Position numbers and translations under genes: made by a program
Part shown: positions 8,670 through 17,034 of the stretch, one piece after another
Position numbering within the stretch: the first letter of the stretch is position 1
How the letters are laid out: each line of letters begins with the position of its first letter
Origin: Nostoc sp. PCC 7524
Lineage (GTDB): Bacteria > Cyanobacteriota > Cyanobacteriia > Cyanobacteriales > Nostocaceae
Assembly (NCBI RefSeq): GCF_000316645.1
Contig: NC_019684.1
Span: 3,129,501-3,193,500, forward strand
Direction: 5' to 3'
DNA: 64,000 nt
The notes under the pieces: model-generated
Told to the model about the DNA's origin: nothing
The model's database searches: none
What the model saw: the letters and a program-made list of their open reading frames with translations, nothing else

Positions 8670-9788
8670 GTGTTGGAAGAAAGAGCATATTGGTTAGCGT
8701 GGTCAAAAATTTCTGGAATTGGGCCGGTTTTACTGCAACGATTACAGCAGCATTTTGGTACGCTAGCAACAGCTTGGAACGCTACCAAAGCTCAGTTGCG
8801 GGAAGTTGAGGGGTTTGGTTTACAAACTTTAGAGAAAGTAGTAAAACAGCGATCGCAGATTAATCCAGAACAATTACTGATCCAGCACCAACAAGACAAC
8901 CCCTATTTCTGGACACCAGCCGATGCAGATTATCCCCGCTTACTACTAGAAACTCCCACTCCCCCGCCGGTTTTGTACTATCGGGGTGAGGTAGAACTAC
9001 AAGAAAATTTGGGACAAAAACCCTTAGTGGGGATTGTGGGAACGCGCCAACCTTCCGATTATGGTATCCGTTGGACTCGTCTAATTAGCGCCGCTTTAGC
9101 GAAAAATGGCTTTACTGTAGTGTCAGGGATGGCTGAGGGAATTGACACCGAAAGTCATAGTGCAGCCATGAAAGCTGGTGGACGGACAATTGCAGTTGTG
9201 GGTACAGGCGTGGATGTCGTTTATCCCCACAAAAATCGGGATTTGTACCAACATATTTTGACGGCTGGATTGGTTGTTAGTGAATATCCTGCTAAAACTC
9301 CACCCGATCGCACCCACTTTCCTCGTCGTAATAGAATTATTGCTGGTTTAAGCTGCGCCACCTTAGTTATTGAAGCGCCATTAAAATCTGGTGCGTTAAT
9401 TACGGCTACCTACGCCAATGAATTTGGTAGAGATGTTTATGCACTGCCTGGAAGATTGGATGATTACCCATCCCAAGGTTGTTTAAAATTAATCAGTCAA
9501 GGCGCTGGTTTAATTCTCAAAGAATTAGATGATTTGTTAAAAATGCTGGGTGCTGTACCAAAAATTGATGCAGTTGAAACACCACCCACAGCAGAACAGT
9601 TAAGTTTGCCGATTTTATCGCCGGAATTGCAACAAGTAATGAATGTATTCGGTTGTGATACTTTACAATTTGATTTACTTGTTCAACAAACCGGGATGAA
9701 TGCTAGCTCCGTTTCCAGTGCTTTATTACAGTTGGAATTGATGGGTTTAGTTTCACAATTACCGGGAATGCGGTATCAGAAATGTTGA
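8670..9788 (+). CDS. dprA: DNA processing protein DprA
   Basis: A 372-residue DprA/Smf protein, the loader of RecA on incoming single-stranded DNA in natural transformation. N-terminal helix-hairpin-helix-like region (KISGIGPVLLQRLQQHFG), then the Rossmann-like core: LVGIVGTRQPSDYG, VSGMAEGIDTESHSAAMKAG, GTGVDVVYP, FPRRNRIIAGLS and LKSGALITA. A C-terminal winged-helix domain (~300-372) completes the usual domain set. The start is GTG at 8670 with GAGG ~9 bases upstream; a TTG follows directly. Not in an obvious operon. Confidence 0.93.
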   Translation: MLEERAYWLAWSKISGIGPVLLQRLQQHFGTLATAWNATKAQLREVEGFGLQTLEKVVKQRSQINPEQLLIQHQQDNPYFWTPADADYPRLLLETPTPPPVLYYRGEVELQENLGQKPLVGIVGTRQPSDYGIRWTRLISAALAKNGFTVVSGMAEGIDTESHSAAMKAGGRTIAVVGTGVDVVYPHKNRDLYQHILTAGLVVSEYPAKTPPDRTHFPRRNRIIAGLSCATLVIEAPLKSGALITATYANEFGRDVYALPGRLDDYPSQGCLKLISQGAGLILKELDDLLKMLGAVPKIDAVETPPTAEQLSLPILSPELQQVMNVFGCDTLQFDLLVQQTGMNASSVSSALLQLELMGLVSQLPGMRYQKC

Positions 9789-9880
9789 ATAGGCAATAGG
9801 CAATAGTTATTAGTTTTTCTCCTCTGCTCCTCTGCTCCCGTTATATGTTAGGACGAGAAGCCTAAAACTCTGCCTCTTTA

Positions 9881-10811
9881 GAGGGTGTTTGAAAAGTCAG
9901 GTATGTTGTAAAAAAGCTCTCTCAGTATACGCTGTGAATAGATAATCAACAGCACCGAGAGAGCGACATGAGTAAAGCTTACCCCAGTAACCTGAGCCTC
10001 GCACAATATGAATTTCTTAGCGACTTGATTCCAGAAGGGAAACCGGGTGGTCGTAAGCGTGAAGTCGATATGTGGGAAGTCCTGAATGCAATTTTTTACA
10101 TCCTGCTAGAAGGAGTGAGATGGCGATGCCTACGGCGGGCTACGCCTACGCTACCTGGGGACTTTCCTACGAGAGCAAACAGTGTACACATATTTCCGAA
10201 ACTGGCGTAAAGACGGGACATGGTTGCACATTCACGATAGTCTCCGAGAGTGGACGAGAATCGAAATTGAACGTCATCCGAGTCCATCGGAAGCGATAAT
10301 TGATAGCCAAAGCGTCAAGAGTGCGGCAATGGTGAGTCAATCAGTAGGCTTTGATGCTGGCAAGAAAATCAAAGGACGCAAGAGATTTATGACCGTTGAT
10401 ACCTTGGGGTTAGTGCTGCGGGTTTTGGTAACAGCAGCCAATGTCGGTGAGCGAGAAGGAGGCAAACAAGTTCTCCAACGAGTTAAACAGTCTCAGCCAC
10501 AATCTCGGTTAACCACCATCTGGGTTGATGGTGGCTTTGATGGGGAACCGTTCATGCAGTGGGTCATGAATTTTTGTCGCTGGATTGTACAGGTGGTGCT
10601 GCGACCAGAGCAAAGCAAGGGCTTTGTTTTACTCAAAAAACGTTGGGTGGTGGAACGCACTTTTGGCTGGTTCATGGGATGTCGGCGATTGGTCAGAGAT
10701 TATGAATTATTGCCCGAAACCTCAGAAACTTTTATCTATCTTGCAATGATCCGTATTATGGTGAAGCGATTGGCTTAATTTTTGACTCCCTAAAACTTTT
10801 CAAACATCCTC
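9881..10811 (+). mobile_element. IS5-type insertion sequence, ~931 bp
   Basis: Inverted repeats GAGGGTGTTTGAAAAGT (9881-9897) and ACTTTTCAAACATCCTC (10795-10811) differ at one base. TTA adjoins both ends, fitting a 3-base target duplication of TNA form used by some IS5 groups. The transposase inside is broken, so the copy is probably immobile unless helped in trans. Confidence 0.85.
9968..10778 (+). pseudogene. IS5-family transposase, disrupted
   Basis: The first frame (9968-10210) starts MSKAYPSNLSLAQYEFLSDL and runs to VEGVRW-like residues; the second (from 10182) continues YFRNWRKDGTW through AIIDSQSVKSA, WVDGGFDG and KKRWVVERTFGWFMGCRRL, the DDE core. Two lesions separate them. A ~24-base palindromic repeat (GCCTACGGCGGGCTACGCC) is inserted in frame between the WRDL- and PGDFP-type sequence, and one extra base near 10170 shifts the frame. 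Without them one ~265-residue transposase would result. Confidence 0.8.
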
Positions 10812-10899
10812 TTAGAGCAGAGATGTAGGGCAAACGGCAATTTTAATTGCCGTGTTCATGGTACAATTGCCAACAGTGGAAGGGTAATCAACCACTCAA

Positions 10900-11215
10900 A
10901 AAACCCATTTGCTGCTTAACACGCAGACGCTGAACCTTGACAACTGAATCTAGATGGTTCTACTTCGTAGTTCTAGTATCACCTGGAAGTAGGTAAAAGA
11001 TTCACAGGTACTAGACGAATAGCATTTAACTACAAACAAATTTTGCAGTAATGCAACTAGGGTAGGGCATACCCAAAGTTAACGCTTGGGGAGAGAACCA
11101 CCTCTGGCTTAGATACCGCAAGGAATCTAAGTTAAGTGGACTCGTTGAACCAAGAATCTCCCGGTTTTTCATCGAAATGAGCAATAGCGAAATTTCGATA
11201 ACCGGGAGAGTGTCA
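10900..11215 (+). mobile_element. IS605/IS607-type right end without tnpB (candidate orphan omega-RNA)
   Basis: A non-coding stretch rich in hairpins: GGGTAGGGCATACCC, CTTAGAT..ATCTAAG around 11106-11130, then GTGGACTCGTTGAACCAAGA, and a terminal CTCCCGGTT/AACCGGGAG stem, ending AGTGTCAA. I recognise this order as the 3' end of cyanobacterial tnpB elements, where the RNA overlapping the tnpB end guides the TnpB nuclease. No tnpB reading frame is present: the IS5 copy and dprA lie directly upstream. The element abuts the stop codon of psb28. The identification rests on recalled sequence patterns, not a search. Confidence 0.5.
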
Positions 11216-11581
11216 ATTCTCGCCGTACTCCATACCATTTGCGTCTGCATAACGGTGCATAAAGCGCATGAATCTATCCCAATGATCATCGCGCTCAATT
11301 TCAAATTTACACTCTACACCCTGTAGTTCATCACCTTCGTCACCCCCAAATATAAAGCGTGTGGAAGAAGGAGTTACACTAATTTCACCTTCTTCATCAC
11401 TTAATAGCAAGGCGTTTAAAGATTGTTTTGTAAAGCTATTAAATCCTTCTATAGCTTTCAATTTCTCGAATTTCATCATCACGACACGTTTGCCAGTCCG
11501 CACTTCCCGCCGCAAACTGACGTTACTAAGTTCTTCAAAAATACCTGTAAAAAACTGAATTGATGGGTTGGTAGATGACAT
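11213..11581 (-). CDS. psb28: Psb28-family photosystem II assembly protein
   Basis: A 122-residue soluble protein. SIQFFTGIFEELSNVSLRRE at the start, DEEGEISVTPSSTRF in the middle and DDHWDRFMRFMHRYADANGM at the end match Psb28, which binds the CP47/cytochrome b559 side of photosystem II during assembly at the thylakoid. It may be the Psb28-2 paralogue; I cannot separate them here. Its TGA stop lies within the terminal bases (GTGTCAA) of the IS605-like remnant, so the element landed at or right after the end of the gene. Length is normal for the family. Confidence 0.85.
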   Translation of the reverse strand: MSSTNPSIQFFTGIFEELSNVSLRREVRTGKRVVMMKFEKLKAIEGFNSFTKQSLNALLLSDEEGEISVTPSSTRFIFGGDEGDELQGVECKFEIERDDHWDRFMRFMHRYADANGMEYGEN

Positions 11582-11605
11582 AACAAATTCAAAATTTTAT
11601 GGTAG

Positions 11606-11700
11606 GGGACAGGTGACAGGTGACAAGTGAGCCACTGCGGTGGACGGGTTCCCCGGCATATAGCAAGTGGCGAACCCCTTTAGGGGTGACAGGTGACAGG
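11606..11700. repeat. Dispersed GTGACAGG repeat element, copy 2
   Basis: GGGGACAGGTGACAGGTGAC, a GC-rich core with inverted repeats (CCCCTTTAGGGG), and a closing GTGACAGGTGACAGG. It has the same plan as 2045-2140. Non-coding. Confidence 0.7.
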
Positions 11701-11854
11701 CTGGAAAGTCTCTTAGTGTAAAGGTTTTATGATTGCTTGATGTCCTAATCTATATGGCGACTGCTATATATGAAAAACGCTATTAACCAATTAAATCAGT
11801 CTAAACTCAGTAAAACTACTCAAATAGAATTACTTACAAAAATTATTTTTATTG

Positions 11855-11920
11855 TCCCAATCCCCAATTCCCAGTCCCCAGTCCCTAGTCCTTAGTCCCC
11901 AATCCCCAATCCCCAATCCC
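11855..11920. repeat. Heptanucleotide STRR array
   Basis: Tandem CCCCAAT/CCCCAGT heptamers with a few variants (CCCTAGT, CCTTAGT), ending one base before the stop codon of the beta-lactamase-like gene. This is the short tandemly repeated repetitive type known from heterocystous cyanobacteria. Confidence 0.85.
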
Positions 11921-13402
11921 TTATCTTGAAGGATAGGGATTAATCATTGGAGTCTGATAAGCACTTATAGGTGTGGTGGGTGCAGGTGTAGTCATGACTG
12001 GTGGCTGATAGCCGGTGGTGGGTACGGTGGTGGTTGTGTTGCTTGGTGTAGCAGGAGTTTGCGTAAACTGTTGGTAAGCCGCACGGGAAATTGAGCTAAT
12101 GAGTTTTTCGGCGCGGGGGTCGTTGTTGGGACGTTGTACCATGACAGCAGCTACATAACGTTTCCCGGTGGGAGTGTCAATTACACCTGCGTCTGCTAAC
12201 AGAGTACCAATATCACCGGTTTTGTGATATGCTCTTGCGCCTGTTCCTAAACCAGAGGGTAAGAGATGATCTCGCTCGGTTTGGCGCATGATATCAAGTA
12301 TTTGGTCACGCGATCGCATACTGACTAATTTACCCTGACTAACCATAGCCAGCAAGTTCACTAATTCTTTGGGACTGGTGGTGTTTGTCCCTGATAAATC
12401 AGGAAGTGGATTGCGAATAGCTGTGCTGGTTAATCCCCAACTCCGAAAACGCTGATTGATGGCTTCTATACCACCTAGTCGGGCAATCAGCATATTAGTT
12501 GCTGTGTTGTCGCTGATTGTCATCATGTTTTTTGCTACTTCCAAGGCAGCATACTGGGTTCCGGCTGGTTTGAATCGCATATTTCCCGAACCACCAGCAA
12601 TCATCTCTTGCTGCATTGTCAACATTTCATCTAGGCGAATTTTGCCAGCATCGACATCTTGGAAAAAGGCGATCAAAATTGGTACTTTGATTGTGCTAGC
12701 GGCAGGTAAACTGCTGTCACCATTAATATCTACATAACCACCCGTGTCTAAATCTACCAGGAAAACCCCTGGCGTGAGATTGGGATTAGCTGCTGCCAAA
12801 TCTTGCACAGCAGTTTTTAAAGGTGCAATTTCTTGAGTGAGGTATAAGCCTGCTGCAAGGTTATTGGCCGTTGTTTGGGACTGATTTGGCCGAGTATTAT
12901 TAGCTGGAGTTGATGTAGTGGGAGTCATGCGAGTTGCAGGGTCTAAAACCGACAAAACTGTACCGACGATCGCACCAATACCAACTCCCACAATCAACAA
13001 CCGGATAGTATATAAAATGGCTCTGGCCATTGGCTTTAACCGTGTTTTGCGTGATACTCTTTTCACCATTTTGGGTGATGGCTGTCTCTGCACTCGTACT
13101 GTTTTGACATTGACATTTCTAGGAGAGGGTGGAACTTGCCTTGTCACAGTGGGGATAGGTTTGACGGCGGTTGGCATAACCAATCCTTGTCTTGGCTTTC
13201 TAGAGCTAGACGCGATGGGGGGAGGCAGAACGTTATCATGGAAGCGCGTCACTACTACCGAACCTGTAGGAGTACGCTGCTGGTTAGGAACTTTACGTTT
13301 TTTTGATTCTACCTTTGAAACTTTAGGCGATCGCTGGCGACGGGTTACGGGTTGTCGCCCTGAGAAAGTTCTTAGTTTCTTCCCTGACTCTGACACTGCC
13401 AC
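11921..13402 (-). CDS. Class A beta-lactamase-like serine hydrolase, membrane-anchored
   Basis: A 493-residue protein. Residues 1-125 are basic and low-complexity (Pro/Arg/Lys/Val), followed by one membrane anchor (~127-150, ILYTIRLLIVGVGIGAIVG), so the catalytic part should lie outside. That part has the class A set: SxxK in ASTIKVPI, SDN in ISDNTATNMLI, and HKTGDIG near the end. The C-terminal ~50 residues are Thr/Pro-rich. The beta-lactamase fold is clear, but whether it hydrolyses beta-lactams or a peptidoglycan substrate is not. The start is uncertain: GTG at 13402 or GTG at 13396, the latter better spaced from AAGGAG. Confidence 0.83.
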   Translation of the reverse strand: MAVSESGKKLRTFSGRQPVTRRQRSPKVSKVESKKRKVPNQQRTPTGSVVVTRFHDNVLPPPIASSSRKPRQGLVMPTAVKPIPTVTRQVPPSPRNVNVKTVRVQRQPSPKMVKRVSRKTRLKPMARAILYTIRLLIVGVGIGAIVGTVLSVLDPATRMTPTTSTPANNTRPNQSQTTANNLAAGLYLTQEIAPLKTAVQDLAAANPNLTPGVFLVDLDTGGYVDINGDSSLPAASTIKVPILIAFFQDVDAGKIRLDEMLTMQQEMIAGGSGNMRFKPAGTQYAALEVAKNMMTISDNTATNMLIARLGGIEAINQRFRSWGLTSTAIRNPLPDLSGTNTTSPKELVNLLAMVSQGKLVSMRSRDQILDIMRQTERDHLLPSGLGTGARAYHKTGDIGTLLADAGVIDTPTGKRYVAAVMVQRPNNDPRAEKLISSISRAAYQQFTQTPATPSNTTTTVPTTGYQPPVMTTPAPTTPISAYQTPMINPYPSR

Positions 13403-13608
13403 TCCTTGTCACCCACTTGAATTGTTTCCTGCCGACTCTCGACCCAAAATTTAATCTAGGGATTGAGCATCGGGTATAGAGGATAAAATTCTCCTCTCAT
13501 CCTCTGCTAGTCCCTACTGCATGATTACTACTTAGTAGCATTTTTCTGTTTAGTTTAAGCCATCTGCCAAGTTTTGGGGAATATTCCTGTAAATATTCCA
13601 CAAAAGAG
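13403..13608. other. Intergenic, between two minus-strand genes
   Basis: About 200 AT-rich bases with no gene. It holds the presumed promoter of the beta-lactamase-like gene and the 3' end region of the methyltransferase gene. No clear hairpin terminator is visible. Confidence 0.4.
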
Positions 13609-14376
13609 TTACAAGTTTTTACTATCAGTTTGGTTATCAATTGCCCATTCTACCTGACGTAAGATCCCCCGCAACATTGCTACTTCATGATTTTGTAGGT
13701 GGGCGCGATTATATAGTTGGCGAAATTTCTCCATTCGGCTGGTTGCTGTATGAGGATACAAGTACCCTATTTTTAATAGTAACGATTCTAATTGCTGATA
13801 GTAGGCTTCTACCAGTTCTAGGGGAGCTAGTTCAGTGGCAGTGATAGTTGGAGTGTCCTCTACCTGAGTTTGTTGTGCTAGTTCGTAGCAACAAATACCT
13901 ACAGCAGAAGCCAAATTTAAAGATGGATAATTGGGGCTGGAGGGGATACGAACAAATCTTTGGGCATAGTTTAATTCTTCATTGGTGAGTCCCCTATCTT
14001 CTCTACCAAAAATCAAGGCTGCGGGTTGATTGTGGGCTTCTAGTAGCCAAGGTAAGGCATCTCTGGGGTTTTCTAATGGGAATGGACAATGGCGATCGCG
14101 TCCGGTAGTAGCGATCGCACTTACACATCCTTGTAAGGCTTGTGGTAGGGTATCCACCACTACGGCTGATTCTAAAATCTCTTTGGCATGGACTGCCATT
14201 CTCATGGCTTCCGTTGACAGGCGATCGCATTGGGGATTGACTAAAACTAGATGTTCTAGTCCAAAATTTTTCATGACACGGGCTACGCTACCAACATTCA
14301 ACGGCCCAGCTGGTTCTACTAGCACAATTCTTAACCCAGCTAATCCCATTTGTTGATTGCCCAATTCTTTGACCAC
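13609..14376 (-). CDS. TrmJ-type RNA 2'-O-methyltransferase (SPOUT)
   Basis: A 255-residue SPOUT-class methyltransferase. GLRIVLVEPAGPLNVGSVAR with the conserved N-G-S-V-A-R, then AALIFGREDRGLTNEEL and IPSSPNYPSLNLASAVGICC, are the three SpoU motifs that form the SAM-binding knot. The C-terminal helical extension (~190-255, LLLKIGYLYPHTATSRMEKF) is typical of TrmJ, which 2'-O-methylates position 32 of tRNAs. Exact substrate is by family only. The start may be GTG at 14376 or ATG at 14349 just before the core. Confidence 0.88.
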   Translation of the reverse strand: MVKELGNQQMGLAGLRIVLVEPAGPLNVGSVARVMKNFGLEHLVLVNPQCDRLSTEAMRMAVHAKEILESAVVVDTLPQALQGCVSAIATTGRDRHCPFPLENPRDALPWLLEAHNQPAALIFGREDRGLTNEELNYAQRFVRIPSSPNYPSLNLASAVGICCYELAQQTQVEDTPTITATELAPLELVEAYYQQLESLLLKIGYLYPHTATSRMEKFRQLYNRAHLQNHEVAMLRGILRQVEWAIDNQTDSKNL

Positions 14377-14481
14377 TTGACAAATTTATGTCCTTGAAAA
14401 TCTGACGTAAAACCCTCACTTGGTAGGGGTCTTATTATTTTATGTTCAAAGTAGCCTCATAGAGACTTCTTTTAATACACA

Positions 14482-14545
14482 AGGGTGCGTCAGTATGAAT
14501 AATTTCTGGGTATGGTTAGGTTCTATCGCACTGACGCACCCTACC
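14482..14545. repeat. MITE-like inverted repeat (GGGTGCGTCAG family), copy B
   Basis: AGGGTGCGTCAG (14482-14493) pairs with CTGACGCACCCT (14531-14542). The interior (GAATAATTTCTGGGTATGGT) is close to that of copy A, so they share descent and not only ends. Confidence 0.85.
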
Positions 14546-14584
14546 AAACCATCAATTTCGGATAGTTTATTTTCTGGTGTTCCC

Positions 14585-15733
14585 TTAGAGCAGCTGATGA
14601 ACTTGATTGACTGCGCCGATGATCACAGAAGATGCTGTTGCGATTTCTTGTTGGGTTGTAAATTTACCAATGCCAATTCTTAAGGCTCCCTCAATGATAT
14701 TCTCTGACAGATTCATCGCTTGTAAAACGTGCGATGGTGCAATTGCACCCGATGAACAAGCCGCACCTGTGGAAATGGCTAATTGCTGACGAACTCGTGC
14801 AATGATGGCAGTATTAGAAATATCAGGGATGGAAATGTGTAAGTTACCTGATAAACGGTGGTTTAAGTCTCCATTCACTGCTAAATCGGGAATTGCGGTT
14901 TGGAGTTGGTTTTGTAGCTGATCTCTTAAAATGGCGATCGCATTTTCATCTTGTTCCATTTCCAACCTTCTCAATCTGCAAGCTTCCCCCAAACCGACGA
15001 TTCCGGGGACGTTGAGTGTACCGGATCTCATACCCTGTTGATGTCCACCACCGTAAATCATTGGTGGGACAGGATGATTTTTTCTCACTACTAATACACC
15101 CACACCTTTGGGTGCATAGAGTTTATGTGCGGAAATTGCTAGATAAGTAATCCCCCAGTCTTGGAAGTTGAGGGGAATTTTCCCGACGGCTTGGGATGCG
15201 TCGCATAAAAACGGGATATTGTGAGAGGATGCGATCGCGCCAATTTTTTTGATGGGGTAAATTGTCCCGACTTCATTGTTAGCCGCCATCATACAAAGTA
15301 AAGCCGCACCATCAGCACAGACTTTTTCCAGATGTTCTAAATCAATCTGTGCTTGTTGATTGACTTTTAACCAAATAATTTCAACAAGTCCTTTTTTAAC
15401 TAAAGCTTTGCAAGTATCTATAACGGCTTTGTGTTCCACTGGGGAAACGATGATTTTGGCGGGGGTATTTTGTTGTGCAATTTGTCCTTGAATTACTAAG
15501 TTGATGCTTTCTGTTGCGCCAGATGTAAAGATAATTTCCTTGGGTGAGGCGTTGATTAATTCTGCTATTTGTTGACGGGCTTGTTTAACTGCTTTTGCTG
15601 CTATATTGCCATAATCATGATCTACACTATTGGCATTACCAAAGGCGGTAGTCATATAGTACATGACTTTCTTGGCTACTCTGGGGTCAACGGGGGTAGT
15701 TGAGTGGTAGTCTAGATAGATTATGTTGGTCAT
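14585..15733 (-). CDS. Cysteine desulfurase (IscS/NifS type)
   Basis: A 382-residue PLP enzyme that takes sulfur from cysteine as a protein persulfide. The start MTNIIYLDYHSTTPVDPRV is typical. Further motifs are FTSGATESINLVI, ANNEVGTIYPI, SAHKLYAPKGVGVLVV with the PLP lysine, MRSGTLNVPGIVGLG, and STGAACSSGAIAPSHVL with the catalytic Cys. The ATG at 15733 is chosen because the family starts there; ten residues more are possible. It stands alone, ~7 kb from the sspD-like gene. It could supply sulfur to Fe-S clusters, or act as SspA/DndA for the phosphorothioation genes in this window (inference from location). Confidence 0.9.
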   Translation of the reverse strand: MTNIIYLDYHSTTPVDPRVAKKVMYYMTTAFGNANSVDHDYGNIAAKAVKQARQQIAELINASPKEIIFTSGATESINLVIQGQIAQQNTPAKIIVSPVEHKAVIDTCKALVKKGLVEIIWLKVNQQAQIDLEHLEKVCADGAALLCMMAANNEVGTIYPIKKIGAIASSHNIPFLCDASQAVGKIPLNFQDWGITYLAISAHKLYAPKGVGVLVVRKNHPVPPMIYGGGHQQGMRSGTLNVPGIVGLGEACRLRRLEMEQDENAIAILRDQLQNQLQTAIPDLAVNGDLNHRLSGNLHISIPDISNTAIIARVRQQLAISTGAACSSGAIAPSHVLQAMNLSENIIEGALRIGIGKFTTQQEIATASSVIIGAVNQVHQLL

Positions 15734-15739
15734 TTTTTT

Positions 15740-15829
15740 AAACGCGGAGGAACGCGAAGTCAACGCAAAGTAACGCAGAGAATGATCATAACAACTCTCT
15801 CAACCCTTTGCGCCTCTGCGTGAGATTTA
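15740..15829. repeat. Dispersed 'CTTTGCGCCTCTGCGTG' repeat, copy 1
   Basis: AACGCAAAGTAACGCAGAGA and CTCTCAACCCTTTGCGCCTCTGCG form a loose inverted pair just upstream of the cysteine desulfurase. A second copy is at 16939-17030, carrying an extra insertion. Confidence 0.75.
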
Positions 15830-15894
15830 ATCACCCTAATAAAGCATGGTTTCGATATTATAGGGTTATCGGGTTCTAGTTAGCGAGTCAGGTT

Positions 15895-16170
15895 ATGGAA
15901 AGCATAAAGATTAGAACACATATCGGTAATGATGGAATTTTGCAAATCCAGCTTCCACCTGAGATTGCTAACCAAGAATTAGATGTAGTAATTGTCTTTC
16001 AGCCTGTGAGTCCAGAACCATCACAGAATACAGCCAAAACACCCCAAGAATTAGGTTATTCTCATAGGTTTTTAGAAAATGTCATAGGTAGTTGGGAAGG
16101 TGAACCCCTGGAAAGAGCAGAACAGCTTCCCTTTGAGAATCGGGAGGAGATTCAATGGCCTACCTCCTAG
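15895..16170 (+). CDS. VapB-like antitoxin
   Basis: A 91-residue protein. Its first ~40 residues (MESIKIRTHIGNDGILQIQL) look like a swapped-hairpin DNA-binding domain of the AbrB/DUF104 kind. The C-terminal half (SHRFLENVIGSWEGEPLERA) is an amphipathic segment suited to wrap a toxin. It overlaps the PIN-domain gene by 16 bases, the standard layout of a vapBC toxin-antitoxin pair, and presumably represses its own promoter. Confidence 0.75.
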   Translation: MESIKIRTHIGNDGILQIQLPPEIANQELDVVIVFQPVSPEPSQNTAKTPQELGYSHRFLENVIGSWEGEPLERAEQLPFENREEIQWPTS

Positions 16171-16553
16171 ATACAAATGCGTGTATCCAAATTCTTAATT
16201 CATCAAATTCACCTGTTACCCAAAAAATTCTGACAATTCCTGCTAGAGAAATTTACATCTGTACAGTTGTTTATAGTGAACTGTACTATGGAGCTTACAA
16301 AAGAAAGAATGTTAACAGAAACCTCAGTCATCTGGAAAATTTGTTGGCTGAGTTTACTGATTTACCACTAAATATTCAAGCAGCAAAAATTGCTGGAAAA
16401 ATTCGCGCTCATCTTGATACTTTGGGGACTCCAATTGGAGCAAATGACTTGTTAATTGCTGCGATTGCTTTAGCAAATGATCTCACGCTGATTACCCACA
16501 ACACCCGTGAGTTTAGCCGTATTGATGGGTTGAAATACGAAGATTGGCAATGA
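16155..16553 (+). CDS. vapC: VapC-type PIN-domain RNase toxin
   Basis: A 132-residue PIN-domain protein: MAYLLDTNACIQILNSSNSP with the first acidic residue in LDTN, a conserved Glu in VVYSELYYGA, and GANDLLIAAIAL with the third acidic residue, then LTLITHNTREFSRIDGL near the end. These are the metal-binding positions of VapC RNases, which cut tRNA or rRNA. The gene overlaps its antitoxin by 16 bases. A remnant of a related vapC lies at 25656-25739. Confidence 0.88.
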   Translation: MAYLLDTNACIQILNSSNSPVTQKILTIPAREIYICTVVYSELYYGAYKRKNVNRNLSHLENLLAEFTDLPLNIQAAKIAGKIRAHLDTLGTPIGANDLLIAAIALANDLTLITHNTREFSRIDGLKYEDWQ

Positions 16554-16598
16554 CTACAGATATTAATAGTATTTTCTTTGCTTTTACCATCTAGTATC

Positions 16599-16868
16599 TT
16601 ACAAGTTTTCGAGTTGATTCGGACACCATTTACTTTTTGCTGCTAGTTGAGCGTTAATCAAGGTAAAGATTCGCTCTAATTCGGAGATACCTATATACTC
16701 GGCTTCTTCTTCAGGAGTGAGCGCATCAGCTTTTTTCTTCTCTAACAGTTCTTCAAAACGAGACTGTAGCTCATCAGTAAATTTAAACAGATAAATGTCG
16801 CCAAATTCACTCATTTTAACACCAGAAGATATTAAAGATGAGGGTTGAACCATCATTTGAGTAGTCAT
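16599..16868 (-). CDS. Small hypothetical protein, 89 residues
   Basis: Begins MTTQMMVQPSSLISSGVKMS and continues with a charged helical body (FTDELQSRFEELLEKKKADA) ending AKSKWCPNQLENL. No membrane segment, no catalytic motif. I recall similar small proteins in Nostocales genomes, often near nuclease-like or mobile genes, but cannot name a function. It is convergent with vapC. Confidence 0.6.
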   Translation of the reverse strand: MTTQMMVQPSSLISSGVKMSEFGDIYLFKFTDELQSRFEELLEKKKADALTPEEEAEYIGISELERIFTLINAQLAAKSKWCPNQLENL

Positions 16869-16938
16869 TGTGTGTTGATAGCGTCTTTGATTCTATTGTG
16901 CCTCAATTAATCAGCGATCGCACTTTATCATTCTCAAT

Positions 16939-17030
16939 AAACGCAGAGAATTATCATCACAACTCTCTAACCTCTTTGCGTCTTTGCGCCTACCGCAAGC
17001 GGAACGCCTGGCGGCGAATGCGTGAAATTT
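16939..17030. repeat. Dispersed 'CTTTGCG' repeat, copy 2, with nested insertion
   Basis: Matches the repeat at 15740-15829 (AACGCAGAGAAT, CAACTCTCTAACC, CTTTGCG, TGCGTGAAATTTA). Between GCGCC and TGCGTG it carries ~30 extra bases (TACCGCAAGCGGAACGCCTG and following), a GC-rich palindromic short repeat seen in variant form elsewhere in the window. Confidence 0.75.
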
Positions 17031-17034
17031 ACTC

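Noticed and set aside
14585..15733. Calling the cysteine desulfurase sspA or dndA outright
   Set aside because: It is ~7 kb from sspD and ~32 kb from dndC and has general IscS/NifS features; the role is only inferred.
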